NCBI RefSeq assembly: GCF_029714425.1
Contig: NZ_CP121668.1
Location: 9,507,501 to 9,571,500, forward strand
DNA: 64,000 bases
Reading direction: 5' to 3'
Origin: Bradyrhizobium sp. CB2312
GTDB lineage: Bacteria > Pseudomonadota > Alphaproteobacteria > Rhizobiales > Xanthobacteraceae
Shown: positions 26,244 through 34,502 of the stretch, piece after piece
Position numbering within the stretch: the first letter of the stretch is position 1
How the letters are laid out: each line of letters starts with the position of its first letter
Position numbers and translations under genes: made by a program
The notes under the pieces: model-generated
Databases searched by the model: none
Seen by the model: only the letters and a program-made list of their open reading frames with translations
What the model was told of the DNA's origin: nothing

Positions 26244-27689
26244 TCAGGGCGCCTTCGGCTTCTGCCTGAGGTAGAGATAGGTCGGCACCAGTCCAAGCGC
26301 GACGATCGCGACCATCACCCACCATCCGCGCTGGAACGCCACGAGGCGCTCCGGGAGGGATGAAGGCGAGCCGATGATGGCGACAAAGATCGCAACACCG
26401 ATCGCGAGCGAGGCCTGACGGATCATGTTGATCACGCCGGAGCCGGTCGCGAACGACGACGGTGGCAGGCCCGCGGCGCTGACGCCCATCAAGGTCGGGA
26501 ACGTCAAGCCGACGCCGATGCCGGTCGGGATCATGCCCAGGATCACGAAGGCCGGATGCGGCTCGGGGCCGATCAGGCTCGCCCAGGCAACCAGACCGGC
26601 AGCGAACGCCACGATACCGGCCGTGACGACGGGCGCAGCACCGAAGCGCGCGATCAATCGCCCGGCGACCAGCAGCGACGTGATCGGCACCAGCAGCGGC
26701 CCCGGCGCGATCGCGAGCCCGGTCTGCAACGCAGACCATCCCCACGCCGTCTGCTCCCACAGCGCGACCGACAGCAGCATGGCGCCGAAGGCAGCCGAAT
26801 ACGGCGCCATCACCAGGGCAGCGCCAGTGAATTGGCGGATGCGAAACAGCGCCGGATCGACGAAGGGATTTTTCAGGCGAAGGCAACGCCAGACAAACAA
26901 TGCAAGCAGGATCGCCGCGGCCGCAAAGCTGTAGCCGATGGCAGGTGCGCGCAGGCCCCAGTCGCTGACCTTGACGATGGCGAAGGTCAGCGCGCCGATG
27001 CCGCCGGTCACCAGCACCGCATCGAAGAATTTGGGACGAGGCGCATCATGGCCCTCGATCTCCGGCAGTTTCCACCAGCCGATCACCATGGCGATAAGGC
27101 CGATCGGGACATTGACGAAGAAGATCCAGCGCCAGTTGACGGCGACGAGCACGCCGCCAACGACGGGCCCAAGCGCGGCGGCAAGGCCGCCGATCGCCGT
27201 CCAGGTCCGCACCGCACTGCCGCGCTTCTCCGGCGCGAACACCGCCAGCAGCAGGCCGAGCGAAGTCGGCGTCATCAACGCGGCGCCCGCGGCCTGCACA
27301 ATGCGAAACGCGGTCAGCATCTCGACATTGCTTGCGGCGGCGCAAGCGGCCGATGCCACCGTGAAGAGGCCGACGCCGAGCAGGAAACTGAGATTCCGGC
27401 GGTGGCGCTCAGCCAGCCGACCGAAGAACACGAGCAGCGCCGCATAGGCGATGGCGTAGCCGTTCAGGACCCACGACATGTCGTCGAGGGAAGCGTCCTT
27501 GAAATCCTGCCCGATGCTCGGGAGCGCGACGTTGACGATGAAGAGGTCGAGATTGGCAAGGCAGATGCCGACACAGACGATCGCCAGCACCGTGTTCGGG
27601 GACGCCGGCGGACGGGGAGGCTTGGGCCGCAGCGAGAGATCGTCAAGCGGCACAGCGCGAGCAAACGTCGCGCGTTCGACACTGTTCAT
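26244..27689 (-). CDS. MFS drug/solute efflux transporter, DHA2 (EmrB/QacA) family
   Basis: 481 residues with about 14 hydrophobic helices. Family marks are LANLDLFIVNVALPSIGQDF (helix 1, motif D1), the loop motif FFGRLAERHRRNLSFLLGVG (motif A), and GPVVGGVLVAVNWRWIFFVN followed by VPIGLIAM (motif C, antiporter signature). It should export compounds by proton antiport in the inner membrane. A MarR gene lies 3 bases upstream on the same strand, so the pump is under its control. No HlyD-like adaptor gene is adjacent. Confidence 0.88.
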   Translation of the reverse strand: MNSVERATFARAVPLDDLSLRPKPPRPPASPNTVLAIVCVGICLANLDLFIVNVALPSIGQDFKDASLDDMSWVLNGYAIAYAALLVFFGRLAERHRRNLSFLLGVGLFTVASAACAAASNVEMLTAFRIVQAAGAALMTPTSLGLLLAVFAPEKRGSAVRTWTAIGGLAAALGPVVGGVLVAVNWRWIFFVNVPIGLIAMVIGWWKLPEIEGHDAPRPKFFDAVLVTGGIGALTFAIVKVSDWGLRAPAIGYSFAAAAILLALFVWRCLRLKNPFVDPALFRIRQFTGAALVMAPYSAAFGAMLLSVALWEQTAWGWSALQTGLAIAPGPLLVPITSLLVAGRLIARFGAAPVVTAGIVAFAAGLVAWASLIGPEPHPAFVILGMIPTGIGVGLTFPTLMGVSAAGLPPSSFATGSGVINMIRQASLAIGVAIFVAIIGSPSSLPERLVAFQRGWWVMVAIVALGLVPTYLYLRQKPKAP

Positions 27690-27692
27690 GGC

Positions 27693-28169
27693 TTATGCCT
27701 TTTCTTGCCGGTTGGCGATCAGCGACTGATTGCCGGCAATGTCGGCGAGCACGTTCCGCAGCTCGGCAGCAGCCCGCTTGCCAAATCCGTTTTCGAATTT
27801 CTCCTGCGCCGCCAGCCAGAGCGGCCGTGCATCGGCAAGGCGCGAGCGCCCTGCCGGCGTCAGCTTCGCCAACCGGCTCCGGCGATCGGCCTCGTCGCGC
27901 TCGAGCGTGACCAGACCGTCGCGCTGCAGCGGCCGCAGGTTCTGACCGATGGTCGACTGGTCCATCACCAGCGCTTCGGCGAGGTCGCCGATCGAGGGTG
28001 GAGCATCGCCGCGGCGATGGATCTCGGTCAGAAGGGCATACTGCGTCGAACGAAGGCCCGAAGGCTCCAGCGCGGCGTCGTAGAACAGCGTCATGTGGCG
28101 CGATGCCTTGCGCAACGCCAGGCAATTGCAGCGGTTTCGTTCGACAACGGGCAGATCTTGCTCAGCCAT
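27693..28169 (-). CDS. MarR-family regulator of the efflux pump
   Basis: 158 residues. The winged helix-turn-helix is at about 45-110 (PSIGDLAEALVMDQSTIGQN followed by LRPLQRDGLVTLERDEADRR, wing DRRSR). Two cysteines near the N-terminus (RNRCNCLALRK, residues about 14 and 16) could make it redox-sensitive, but this is not proven. GGGAGG precedes the ATG. The MFS gene follows after 3 bases, and symmetric sites lie directly upstream, fitting an autorepressed MarR-pump operon. Confidence 0.85.
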   Translation of the reverse strand: MAEQDLPVVERNRCNCLALRKASRHMTLFYDAALEPSGLRSTQYALLTEIHRRGDAPPSIGDLAEALVMDQSTIGQNLRPLQRDGLVTLERDEADRRSRLAKLTPAGRSRLADARPLWLAAQEKFENGFGKRAAAELRNVLADIAGNQSLIANRQEKA

Positions 28170-28180
28170 CTCGCCTCCCT

Positions 28181-28226
28181 AATATCGGGAATCCCGGTAT
28201 ATGAGATAGATGGATATCCCGATATT
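28181..28226. promoter_or_regulatory. Nested inverted repeats, MarR autoregulatory operator
   Basis: AATATCGGGA (28181-28190) is perfectly inverted as TCCCGATATT (28217-28226), and CGGGAATCCCG (28186-28196) is itself a palindrome. They begin 12 bases upstream of the marR ATG, overlapping the expected promoter. Confidence 0.65.
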
Positions 28227-28563
28227 ATTCCGAGGTCAACCGGGGCGGGGTTTTTCTGGGCTTGGCGGCTCGCGCCTCACACGCCTGTGAGGCGACTTCG
28301 TCAAGTCTGTTCCGACGACATCACGTCGGTCGCGGACGAAGCCATTTTCCTCAAGGCGCGAAAACGGCCGGAAAGACAAGGGGGATATTGTTAGCTTCCA
28401 TGATCAACACTGGAGTTCGATCATGTTCGGTCAATTATTCAGCCTGATCTATCGCCTGTCTTGCCGGACAACTCTGATCGAGATCGGCGTGCACCGCCTC
28501 GCGCGCTAGCGATCGGCGGATAGGGCCTAGGTAAGACAGACTGACCAGATGACGAGGGCTTCC
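28227..28563. other. Intergenic region upstream of the 28564 gene
   Basis: Holds an 8-bp stem (CGCCTCAC/GTGAGGCG, 28273-28294) without a clear T-tract and one short frame at 28423-28509 described separately. Otherwise I see no gene in it; it is a plausible promoter region for the secreted-protein gene. Confidence 0.5.
28423..28509 (+). CDS. Possible 28-residue peptide gene
   Basis: The frame starts ATGTTCGGTCAATTATTCAG with GGAG seven bases upstream and ends in TAG. The product has a hydrophobic first half (MFGQLFSLIYRLSC) and a basic end (GVHRLAR), like small membrane-associated peptides. There is no independent support; it could be chance. Confidence 0.25.
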   Translation: MFGQLFSLIYRLSCRTTLIEIGVHRLAR

Positions 28564-28899
28564 ATGCGCAAGCTCATCCTGATAGCCGCGGCGATGTCGC
28601 TCCTCGCAACGCAAGCCTATGCCGGTGGTTCGCGCAGCCTCAGCCTCGCGGCGACCAATGCGAGCCAGACCACAGACCAGCCGGCGGCGGCAACGGCGCC
28701 GCAGGCTCCGACGGCAACACCGCCGGCGAATGTGCTGACGGCGACCACCACACCCGCCTCAACTCCGCCAGCCACACCAACGCAGACCACGACGACGCCG
28801 GCTCAGCCGATTGCGGGGACGCCCAAGCCAAAGCACCGCGAACCGTCCACCGAGGCGCGCGTGATCCGCGAACTGCATCGGCACGGGATTTACTGGTAG
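28564..28899 (+). CDS. Small secreted Thr/Pro/Ala-rich protein
   Basis: 111 residues from the ATG at 28564 (an ATG at 28549 is possible). Signal peptide MRKLILIAAAMSLLATQAYA, then a low-complexity Thr/Pro/Ala stretch (TTTPASTPPATPTQTTTTPA) of about 60 residues, and a conserved-looking basic end TEARVIRELHRHGIYW. The end block may be the functional part, tethered by a flexible linker. The family is not recognised. A palindromic repeat follows and may end the transcript. Confidence 0.55.
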   Translation: MRKLILIAAAMSLLATQAYAGGSRSLSLAATNASQTTDQPAAATAPQAPTATPPANVLTATTTPASTPPATPTQTTTTPAQPIAGTPKPKHREPSTEARVIRELHRHGIYW

Positions 28900-28920
28900 G
28901 GGAGCGAAGCTCTTTCCTCC

Positions 28921-29006
28921 GACATTGCGAGCGAAGCGAAGCAATCCAGACTTTTTCCATGAAAGCAGTCTGGATTGCTTCGTCGCTGCGCTCCTCGCAA
29001 TGACGG
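28921..29006. repeat. Palindromic repeat (CATTGCGAGCGAAGCGAAGC type)
   Basis: CATTGCGAGCGAAGCGAAGC at the left and GCTGCGCTCCTCGCAATG at the right, with inner CAATCCAGACT/AGTCTGGATTG arms. It lies between converging genes. Confidence 0.75.
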
Positions 29007-29020
29007 CGAGAGAGCGAAGG

Positions 29021-29734
29021 CTAGATCCCCAAATACTTATGCTGCAGATCCGGCTCGGCCATCAGCTCGTTTGACGTGCCGCTCCACACCGTCTTGCCGC
29101 GCTCGATGATGTAGTGGCGGTCGCAGATGCGAGCGAGGTGGTCGACATTCTTGTCGACGACCAGGATCGACTGGCCGCGGCTCTTGAGCAGCGACAGGCA
29201 GTTCCAGATCTCTTCGCGGATCAGCGGCGCGAGGCCTTCGGTCGCTTCATCGAGGATCAGCAGCTTGGGATTGGTCATCAGCGCGCGGCCGATCGCGAGC
29301 ATCTGCTGCTCGCCGCCAGAGAGCTGGTTGCCCATGTTGGCGGCGCGCTCGGCAAGGCGCGGGAACATCACGTAGATCGCGGCCAGCGTCCAGGGATTAG
29401 CGCTATCGAAGCGGTCGGCGGCGGCGGCGACCAGGTTTTCGCGCACGGTGAGGTTCGGGAAGATCTGGCGTCCTTCCGGGACGAGGCCGACGCCGAGTTT
29501 TGCGATCCGATACGACGGAAGCTGCCGCACTTCGGCGCCTGCAAATCGGATCGCGCCAGCGCGCGCGGGCGTCAGGCCCATGATGGAGCGGATCGTCGTG
29601 GTCTTGCCCATGCCGTTGCGGCCCATCAGCGAGACCATCTCGCCTGATTTGACCGACAGTGACAGGCCGAACAGCGCCTGGCTGAGGCCGTAGCAGGTCT
29701 CGATGCCGTCGACGTCGAGCAAGGTGTCAGCCAT
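29021..29734 (-). CDS. livF: ABC importer ATPase, LivF type
   Basis: 237 residues. Walker A GRNGMGKTT (about 38-46), signature LSGGEQQMLAIGRAL, Walker B LLILDEATEGLAP, switch His not in the classical place (VDKNVDHLARI). The short C-terminus is typical of LivF. It energises uptake with LivG. It overlaps the end of livG by 8 bases and is the last gene of livH-M-G-F. The substrate is probably a carboxylate or aromatic acid, not necessarily an amino acid, as argued from the promoter. Confidence 0.9.
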   Translation of the reverse strand: MADTLLDVDGIETCYGLSQALFGLSLSVKSGEMVSLMGRNGMGKTTTIRSIMGLTPARAGAIRFAGAEVRQLPSYRIAKLGVGLVPEGRQIFPNLTVRENLVAAAADRFDSANPWTLAAIYVMFPRLAERAANMGNQLSGGEQQMLAIGRALMTNPKLLILDEATEGLAPLIREEIWNCLSLLKSRGQSILVVDKNVDHLARICDRHYIIERGKTVWSGTSNELMAEPDLQHKYLGI

Positions 29735-30494
29735 GGTGCGTCACCACATGCTGGTCGCCGAGATAGGCGCGCTTGACCTCGTCATTGGCGCGGATCGCGG
29801 CCGGATCGCCGGAAGCAATGACGCGACCATAGACCAGCACCGAGATGCGGTCGGCCAGCGCGAACACCGCCGGCATGTCGTGCTCGACCAGCACGATCGA
29901 CACCTCTTTGCGCAACTCCTGAAGGAGCTTCACCATGCGCTGGGATTCGGTGACGCCAAGGCCTGCCATCGGCTCATCCAGCAGCAACAGCTTCGGCTTG
30001 CTGGCGAGCGCGACGGCAAGCTCGAGCTCGCGGCGCTCGCCATGGCTGAGCCTGTTCACCACGACATCGGCGCGATGGCCGAGCCCGACGCGATCGAGTG
30101 CCGCATGCGCGGCATCGCGCAAGCCCCTCTCCTTGCGCGCATTGGCGAAGAAGCGAAACGAGGTGCCGGCATGCGCCTGCGCCGCCAGGGCGACATTGTC
30201 GGCGGCGGTGACGTCGAGCAGCAGCGAGGTGATCTGAAACGAGCGTGCGAGGCCCAGCGCGCAGCGGCGATAGGCCGGCAGATATGTGATATCGCGCCCC
30301 GCCAGCGAGACGCTGCCGGAATGCGGCTCGAGATGGCCGGTGAGCTGGCTGATCAGCGTGGTCTTGCCGGCGCCGTTCGGGCCGATGATGGCGTGCAGCT
30401 CGCCGGCCGAAACGTCGAGCGAGACGTTGTCCGTGGCAGTGATGCCGCCGAAGCGGCGCACCAGCTTCTCGACGCGGAGCAGGGGTTCAGCCAC
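29727..30494 (-). CDS. livG: ABC importer ATPase, LivG type
   Basis: 255 residues. Walker A GPNGAGKTT, the LivG-specific LGLARSFQITSLLLDVTA region, signature LSHGERRELELAVAL (H replacing the usual G, as in many LivG), Walker B LLLLDEPMAGL, and the switch EHDMPAVF. It overlaps livM by 8 bases, giving tight translational coupling. It pairs with the LivF encoded next. Confidence 0.9.
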   Translation of the reverse strand: MAEPLLRVEKLVRRFGGITATDNVSLDVSAGELHAIIGPNGAGKTTLISQLTGHLEPHSGSVSLAGRDITYLPAYRRCALGLARSFQITSLLLDVTAADNVALAAQAHAGTSFRFFANARKERGLRDAAHAALDRVGLGHRADVVVNRLSHGERRELELAVALASKPKLLLLDEPMAGLGVTESQRMVKLLQELRKEVSIVLVEHDMPAVFALADRISVLVYGRVIASGDPAAIRANDEVKRAYLGDQHVVTHHG

Positions 30495-31431
30495 GGCCAG
30501 CCCTCCCCAGCATGCCCATGATGCCGCCGCGGCCGAACAGCACGATCAGCAGCAGCAGCGGCCCCATGATCAGCGCCCAATATTCGGTGATCTGCGACAG
30601 GAATTCTTCCAGCAGCAAAAACACCACCGCGCCCATGACAGGGCCGAACAGCGTGCCCATGCCCCCCAGGATCACCATCACCATGAGGTCGCCGGAGCGG
30701 GTCCAGTACATCACGGCCGGGCTGACGAAATCGGTGTTGTTGGCGAGCAGCGCGCCGGCCAGGCCGCACATCGTGCCTGAGATGACGAAGCAGACCAGCT
30801 GGTAGCGTTTGGCGGGAAAGCCGATCGCCTGCATGCGCTGCTCGTTGGAGCGCAGGCCCTGCACGACGAGGCCGAAGCGCGAATTGACGATACGCCAGAT
30901 CAGGAAGATCACCGCGAACAGGCAGGCGAGGCAGAGATAATAGAACTGCGTGCGGTCCGACAGGTTGATCAGCCCGGAGAAGTCGCTGCGCTTGTAGACG
31001 GTGAGGCCGTCATCGCCGCCGTAGCGGGCGAGGCCCGAGGCGACGTAATAGGCCATCTGCGCGAAGGCGAGCGTGATCATGATGAAATAGACGCCGCGCG
31101 TGCGCAAAGAGAGCGCGCCGATCACGAGCGCGTAGATCGCAGACGCGGCCAGCGCGACGGGAAACTGGATGAAGCCGGAGCCCACGCCTTCCTGCGCGAG
31201 CATCCCGACGGCGTAGCCGCCAATGCCGAGATAGGCGGCATGGCCAAAGCTCATCATGCCGCCAAAGCCCATGATGAGGTTGAGGCTCGCGGCCGCCAGC
31301 GCCAGGATGACGATGCGGGTGAACAGCGTCAGGATGAAGATGTTGCCGGACAGATACGAATAGAGCGGCAGCAGCACGAGGCCTGCCAGCATCAGGGCCG
31401 TGACGGCCTTGCTCACAGTGAAAGCCTTCAT
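30487..31431 (-). CDS. livM: ABC importer permease, LivM type
   Basis: 314 residues with eight to ten hydrophobic segments. The LivM marks AAASLNLIMGFGGMMSFGHA and LRSNEQRMQAIGFPAKRYQL are present, and GMGTLFGPVMGAVVFLLLEE near the C-terminus is the conserved coupling region. The start codon overlaps the livH stop as ATGA. It forms the inner-membrane pore with LivH. Confidence 0.9.
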   Translation of the reverse strand: MKAFTVSKAVTALMLAGLVLLPLYSYLSGNIFILTLFTRIVILALAAASLNLIMGFGGMMSFGHAAYLGIGGYAVGMLAQEGVGSGFIQFPVALAASAIYALVIGALSLRTRGVYFIMITLAFAQMAYYVASGLARYGGDDGLTVYKRSDFSGLINLSDRTQFYYLCLACLFAVIFLIWRIVNSRFGLVVQGLRSNEQRMQAIGFPAKRYQLVCFVISGTMCGLAGALLANNTDFVSPAVMYWTRSGDLMVMVILGGMGTLFGPVMGAVVFLLLEEFLSQITEYWALIMGPLLLLIVLFGRGGIMGMLGRAGRG

Positions 31432-32345
31432 CGACGGTTGGCCGGGAACAGCCCCTCCGGCCGCACCACCAGCACGATCGCCATCAAGAGATAGATCAGC
31501 ATGGACGACAGCGCGGGTGCGGCCGTGGAGGCGGCGGCGCCGCTCAGCACCTGCCGGAGCAAATTGGGCAGGAAGGCGCGGCCGAGCGTGTCGATCATGC
31601 CGACGAAGATCGCGGCGAGAAACGCACCGCGGATCGAGCCGATGCCGCCGATCACGATGATGACGAAGGCGAGGATCAAAATGTTCTCGCCCATGCCGAT
31701 CTGCACGGTGAGGATCGGCGCCTGCATCAGGCCGGCAAGACCGGCGAGCGCGGCACCTAAGCCGAACACCAGCGTGTAGAGCAGCTTGATGTTGATGCCG
31801 AGCGCGCCGATCATTTCGCGGTTGGAGGCACCGGCGCGGATCAGCATGCCGATGCGCGTGCGCATCACGCCGAGATAGAGCAGCAGCGCCACCAGCAGCG
31901 CCACGATGATGATGGCGAGACGATAGGCAGGATAATGAATGCCGGGCAGGATCGGCACCGGCACGGTGAGCCAGGCCGGCAGCGGCAGCGCGAGGCCCGC
32001 CGGTCCCCAGATCAGCCGCACCGCTTCATTGAAGAACAGGATCAGGCCGAAGGTCGCGAGCACGTGGTCGAGATGATCTCGCCCGTAGAGATGCCGCAGC
32101 GCCGTCACCTCCAGCACGATGCCGAGCACCAGCGTCGCCCCGAGCGCCATCAGCGCGCCGAGCAGGAAGCTGCCGGTCCACGCCGCGAATGTCGCGGCGA
32201 AATAGGCGCCCATCATGTAGAGCGAGCCGTGCGCAAGGTTGACGAGATCCATGATCCCGAACACCAGCGTCAGGCCGGCGGCGAGCAGGAACAGCAGCAG
32301 GCCGAACTGCAATCCGTTCAAGAACTGTTCGACGACGAGCAGCAT
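31428..32345 (-). CDS. livH: ABC importer permease, LivH type
   Basis: 305 residues from the ATG at 32345 (a TTG three bases earlier is less likely). Hydrophobic throughout, with GLQFGLLLFLLAAGLTLVFG and LVNLAHGSLYMMGAYFAATF (the conserved N-x-A-H/Q-G block) and GGIGSIRGAFLAAIFVGMID. It is the first gene of livHMGF; no receptor gene precedes it. The 290-base upstream region contains a BoxR-like TGCA-N6-TGCA site, which ties this importer to benzoate-type substrates. Confidence 0.9.
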   Translation of the reverse strand: MLLVVEQFLNGLQFGLLLFLLAAGLTLVFGIMDLVNLAHGSLYMMGAYFAATFAAWTGSFLLGALMALGATLVLGIVLEVTALRHLYGRDHLDHVLATFGLILFFNEAVRLIWGPAGLALPLPAWLTVPVPILPGIHYPAYRLAIIIVALLVALLLYLGVMRTRIGMLIRAGASNREMIGALGINIKLLYTLVFGLGAALAGLAGLMQAPILTVQIGMGENILILAFVIIVIGGIGSIRGAFLAAIFVGMIDTLGRAFLPNLLRQVLSGAAASTAAPALSSMLIYLLMAIVLVVRPEGLFPANRR

Positions 32346-32488
32346 CAAGACTCTTTCAAGCGCACGCGATATCGCGCCGATGTTCGAACACAGTCGCCAT
32401 CAGTGAAAGAGCTCCCCCTGCCTCTTCAAGGCGGAAAAATGGGTAATGGCAGTATCGTTCCGAGGCAAGAGCGATTCGACACCCAACA

Positions 32489-32504
32489 TGCACTTTGTTG
32501 CATG
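32489..32504. promoter_or_regulatory. BoxR-like site upstream of livHMGF
   Basis: TGCACTTTGTTGCATG contains a perfect TGCA-N6-TGCA and differs from the box site at 17025 by one base. Further TGCATGC (32509-32515) follows. It is about 145-160 bases before the livH start. Confidence 0.6.
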
Positions 32505-32638
32505 CCGATGCATGCGATCGAATGCTGCCTTGCAAGAAGGCTGCCGCACAGCATGGGTCAACCTGCCGCACCCAAACGATCGCCCTCCCCCGTTGCCGGG
32601 AGAGGGCGTGTGCTTCGTCGGAATGTAAGGCGATGCGC

Positions 32639-32857
32639 CTAGTGCGACGTCATCTGCTGGGGAAGATCATCCGGTTCGGCGAGCACGCTGTTGGCCGTCG
32701 AAGCCTCCAGCGCCGCCATCCGGAACAGATAGGCGAGCGTCGCCAATCCGGAATCGTCCGCCATCTGCGCCAGCTCGAGCGCCATGTCCGACATGTAGCC
32801 GAGATTCTCGTCCTTGGTCTGCGCCATGATCTGGCTGTCCCGCATCATGTTCGACAT
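32639..32857 (-). CDS. Small protein gene coupled to luxI
   Basis: 72 residues from the ATG at 32857, one base after the luxI stop (TGA-G-ATG), so it is almost surely translated by coupling. The product is acidic and Met-rich (MSNMMRDSQIM...), with a helical amphipathic centre (GYMSDMALELAQMADDSG and LATLAYLFRMAALEAS). No family is recognised and no signal peptide is seen. Its tie to the acyl-homoserine lactone synthase suggests an accessory or modulating role, an inference from position. Confidence 0.65.
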   Translation of the reverse strand: MSNMMRDSQIMAQTKDENLGYMSDMALELAQMADDSGLATLAYLFRMAALEASTANSVLAEPDDLPQQMTSH

Positions 32858-32858
32858 C

Positions 32859-33518
32859 TCAGGCGCTCTTTCGTTGCGCGGCAGCGAGGCCGCAAAGGTT
32901 GGCACGGGCGATGCAGTCGATCCGCGGACCGTCCTGGCGCACGACATTCTTCATCCCGATCCGCTCGCGCACGACATCGAGCGATTCCTGACGAACCTCG
33001 ATGGTTGCCGCCATGGTCCAGGAATCCTCGATCAGCGCCGGCAATCCCAGCGGGGTGACGACGAAGCCGATGTCGTGGAAGCGCGGCAGCCACCAGGTCT
33101 CCATGACGAGACAGAGCCGCTCGATCCCCTGATCGAGACAGAACTCCTGCGCCGCCGCCATCAATTGCAGATTGAGCGCGCCGTCGCGGCGCTCGCGCGA
33201 CACGAAGAAGCGCGACCACTCCCATACCAGCGGGTCCGCGGGGCATCCCCGCACCGCGGCCAGATGCGGGAAGACCTCGCTCATCATGGTCGGCTTGGTA
33301 GTGGGGTACAGGCGATAGCCGCCGAGCACGCGACGGTTCTCGAGCGACAGCAGGTAGATCGAATCGTCATTGTCGTAGGCGTCGATCTCGCGGCCGTCGG
33401 GCTTGCGCAGCGCCTCCCATTTCCGCTCCTCGACAAAAATCTCGTGACGGAGCCTGAAATGCTGTTCGAGGACATCCTCGTAAAGGTGCCGGTTTACGGC
33501 AGAGATTACATGAATCAT
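32859..33518 (-). CDS. bjaI: Acyl-homoserine lactone synthase, BjaI/BraI type
   Basis: 219 residues from the ATG at 33518 (GGGGAG six bases upstream; frame open to 33557). LuxI-family residues are present: FRLRHEIFVEERKWEAL (R, F, W conserved), the acidic EIDAYDNDDSIYLL, VLGGYRLYPTTKPTM, and VWEWSRFFVSRE (E and R of the active site). The sequence matches the BjaI/BraI branch of Bradyrhizobium, whose members use short-branched or aryl acyl-CoA (isovaleryl, cinnamoyl) instead of acyl-ACP. Its acyl donor here cannot be read from sequence. luxR lies directly upstream on the same strand. Confidence 0.88.
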   Translation of the reverse strand: MIHVISAVNRHLYEDVLEQHFRLRHEIFVEERKWEALRKPDGREIDAYDNDDSIYLLSLENRRVLGGYRLYPTTKPTMMSEVFPHLAAVRGCPADPLVWEWSRFFVSRERRDGALNLQLMAAAQEFCLDQGIERLCLVMETWWLPRFHDIGFVVTPLGLPALIEDSWTMAATIEVRQESLDVVRERIGMKNVVRQDGPRIDCIARANLCGLAAAQRKSA

Positions 33519-33579
33519 GGACTCCCCCATGGCTTGAAAGAATGGGGGAATCCTCATGGAAAACGCCGGGAGCGACTAT

Positions 33580-33593
33580 TGGGAAATTTCCCA
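33580..33593. promoter_or_regulatory. lux-box-like perfect palindrome before luxI
   Basis: TGGGAAATTTCCCA is a perfect 14-bp palindrome centred 68 bases before the luxI ATG and beginning just past the luxR stop codon. It fits a LuxR-type activator site for autoinduction. Confidence 0.7.
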
Positions 33594-33606
33594 GTACGCG
33601 CCGATT

Positions 33607-34335
33607 TCAGGGCGTGATGATTCTTTGCCGGATCGCGAGCGCAACCGCGTGCGTGCGGTTGACGGCACCGAGCTTGCGCGCAGCAGTTGCAAGATGCTCT
33701 TCGGCGGTGCGCTGCGTGATGTGCAGGATCTCGCCGATTTCCCAGGCCGACTTGCCCTGCGAGGCCCAGGCGAGCACCTCGCGCTCGCGTGGGGTGAGGC
33801 GCGCCGACGGATGCGGCGCCGGCGCGAGCAGGCGGCGGATGTGGTCGAAGCCGTACATCGCGATCAGGTGCAGCGCCGGCTTGCTGCGAGCGTTGAGATC
33901 GAGGTGGACGCCGCCGAGCGAGACGCCCGCTTCATAACCGGTCAAGCCGTGGATCGGTACCACGAACCCCCGCGACATACGGAAGTCGGCAGCCCGACGC
34001 ATCACTTCCGCAGCGCCCGGCTCGAACTCCGCATCATAGGGAGCTTCCGACCATTCGAAGGGATTCACCGTCTGCCGGCACTTGCGGATCACAGGATCGA
34101 CGCGGTCGTAGCTTTTTTCCGTGTAGAGGCTGAACCACTCCGCCGGCCAGCGCTTGGCAAGCACCATCTGGGCGAAGCGCTGATCGGGATTCGGCAAACC
34201 GGTGACGATGATGTGCTCGAAACCGTACCGGCTGAACGCGGTGGCAAGCGCGTCCATGGTGTCCGGAACCCTGGTATGGGCTCGCAGACCCTCGATGAAA
34301 TCGAGCGCTTCCCGGCCATAATCTACGGCGGACAT
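33607..34335 (-). CDS. bjaR: LuxR-family quorum-sensing regulator, BjaR type
   Basis: 242 residues from the ATG at 34335. Residues about 20-165 are the autoinducer-binding domain, with conserved AEWFSLYTEKSYDRVDPVIR (W, Y, D contacts to the lactone) and FEWSEAPY; RGFVVPIHGLTGYEAGVSLG follows. The C-terminal LuxR helix-turn-helix is at about 175-240 (LTPREREVLAWASQGKSAWE and ILHITQRTAEEHLATAARKL). It should bind the signal made by the next gene and activate through the palindrome in between. A longer frame to 34479 lacks support. Confidence 0.88.
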   Translation of the reverse strand: MSAVDYGREALDFIEGLRAHTRVPDTMDALATAFSRYGFEHIIVTGLPNPDQRFAQMVLAKRWPAEWFSLYTEKSYDRVDPVIRKCRQTVNPFEWSEAPYDAEFEPGAAEVMRRAADFRMSRGFVVPIHGLTGYEAGVSLGGVHLDLNARSKPALHLIAMYGFDHIRRLLAPAPHPSARLTPREREVLAWASQGKSAWEIGEILHITQRTAEEHLATAARKLGAVNRTHAVALAIRQRIITP

Positions 34336-34502
34336 CGGTGCGTTTCCTGAGCCTCGACGTCCGCTATAGCACGTATTTGGGGGCTCCCTCAATTCGCCGC
34401 TCCCGTAGTTTTGCGGTGCCCGCGCGCTCTGAACATTTAATCTACTTGTGGAAGAAGTGACGTCAAGATACACCTGCAAGCGTCCGAAGCGGGAAAACCA
34501 CG

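Noticed and set aside
26556..28394. A 612-codon plus-strand frame opposite the MFS and MarR genes
   Set aside because: Shadow of two minus-strand genes with clear families; the sequence is low-complexity and charged.
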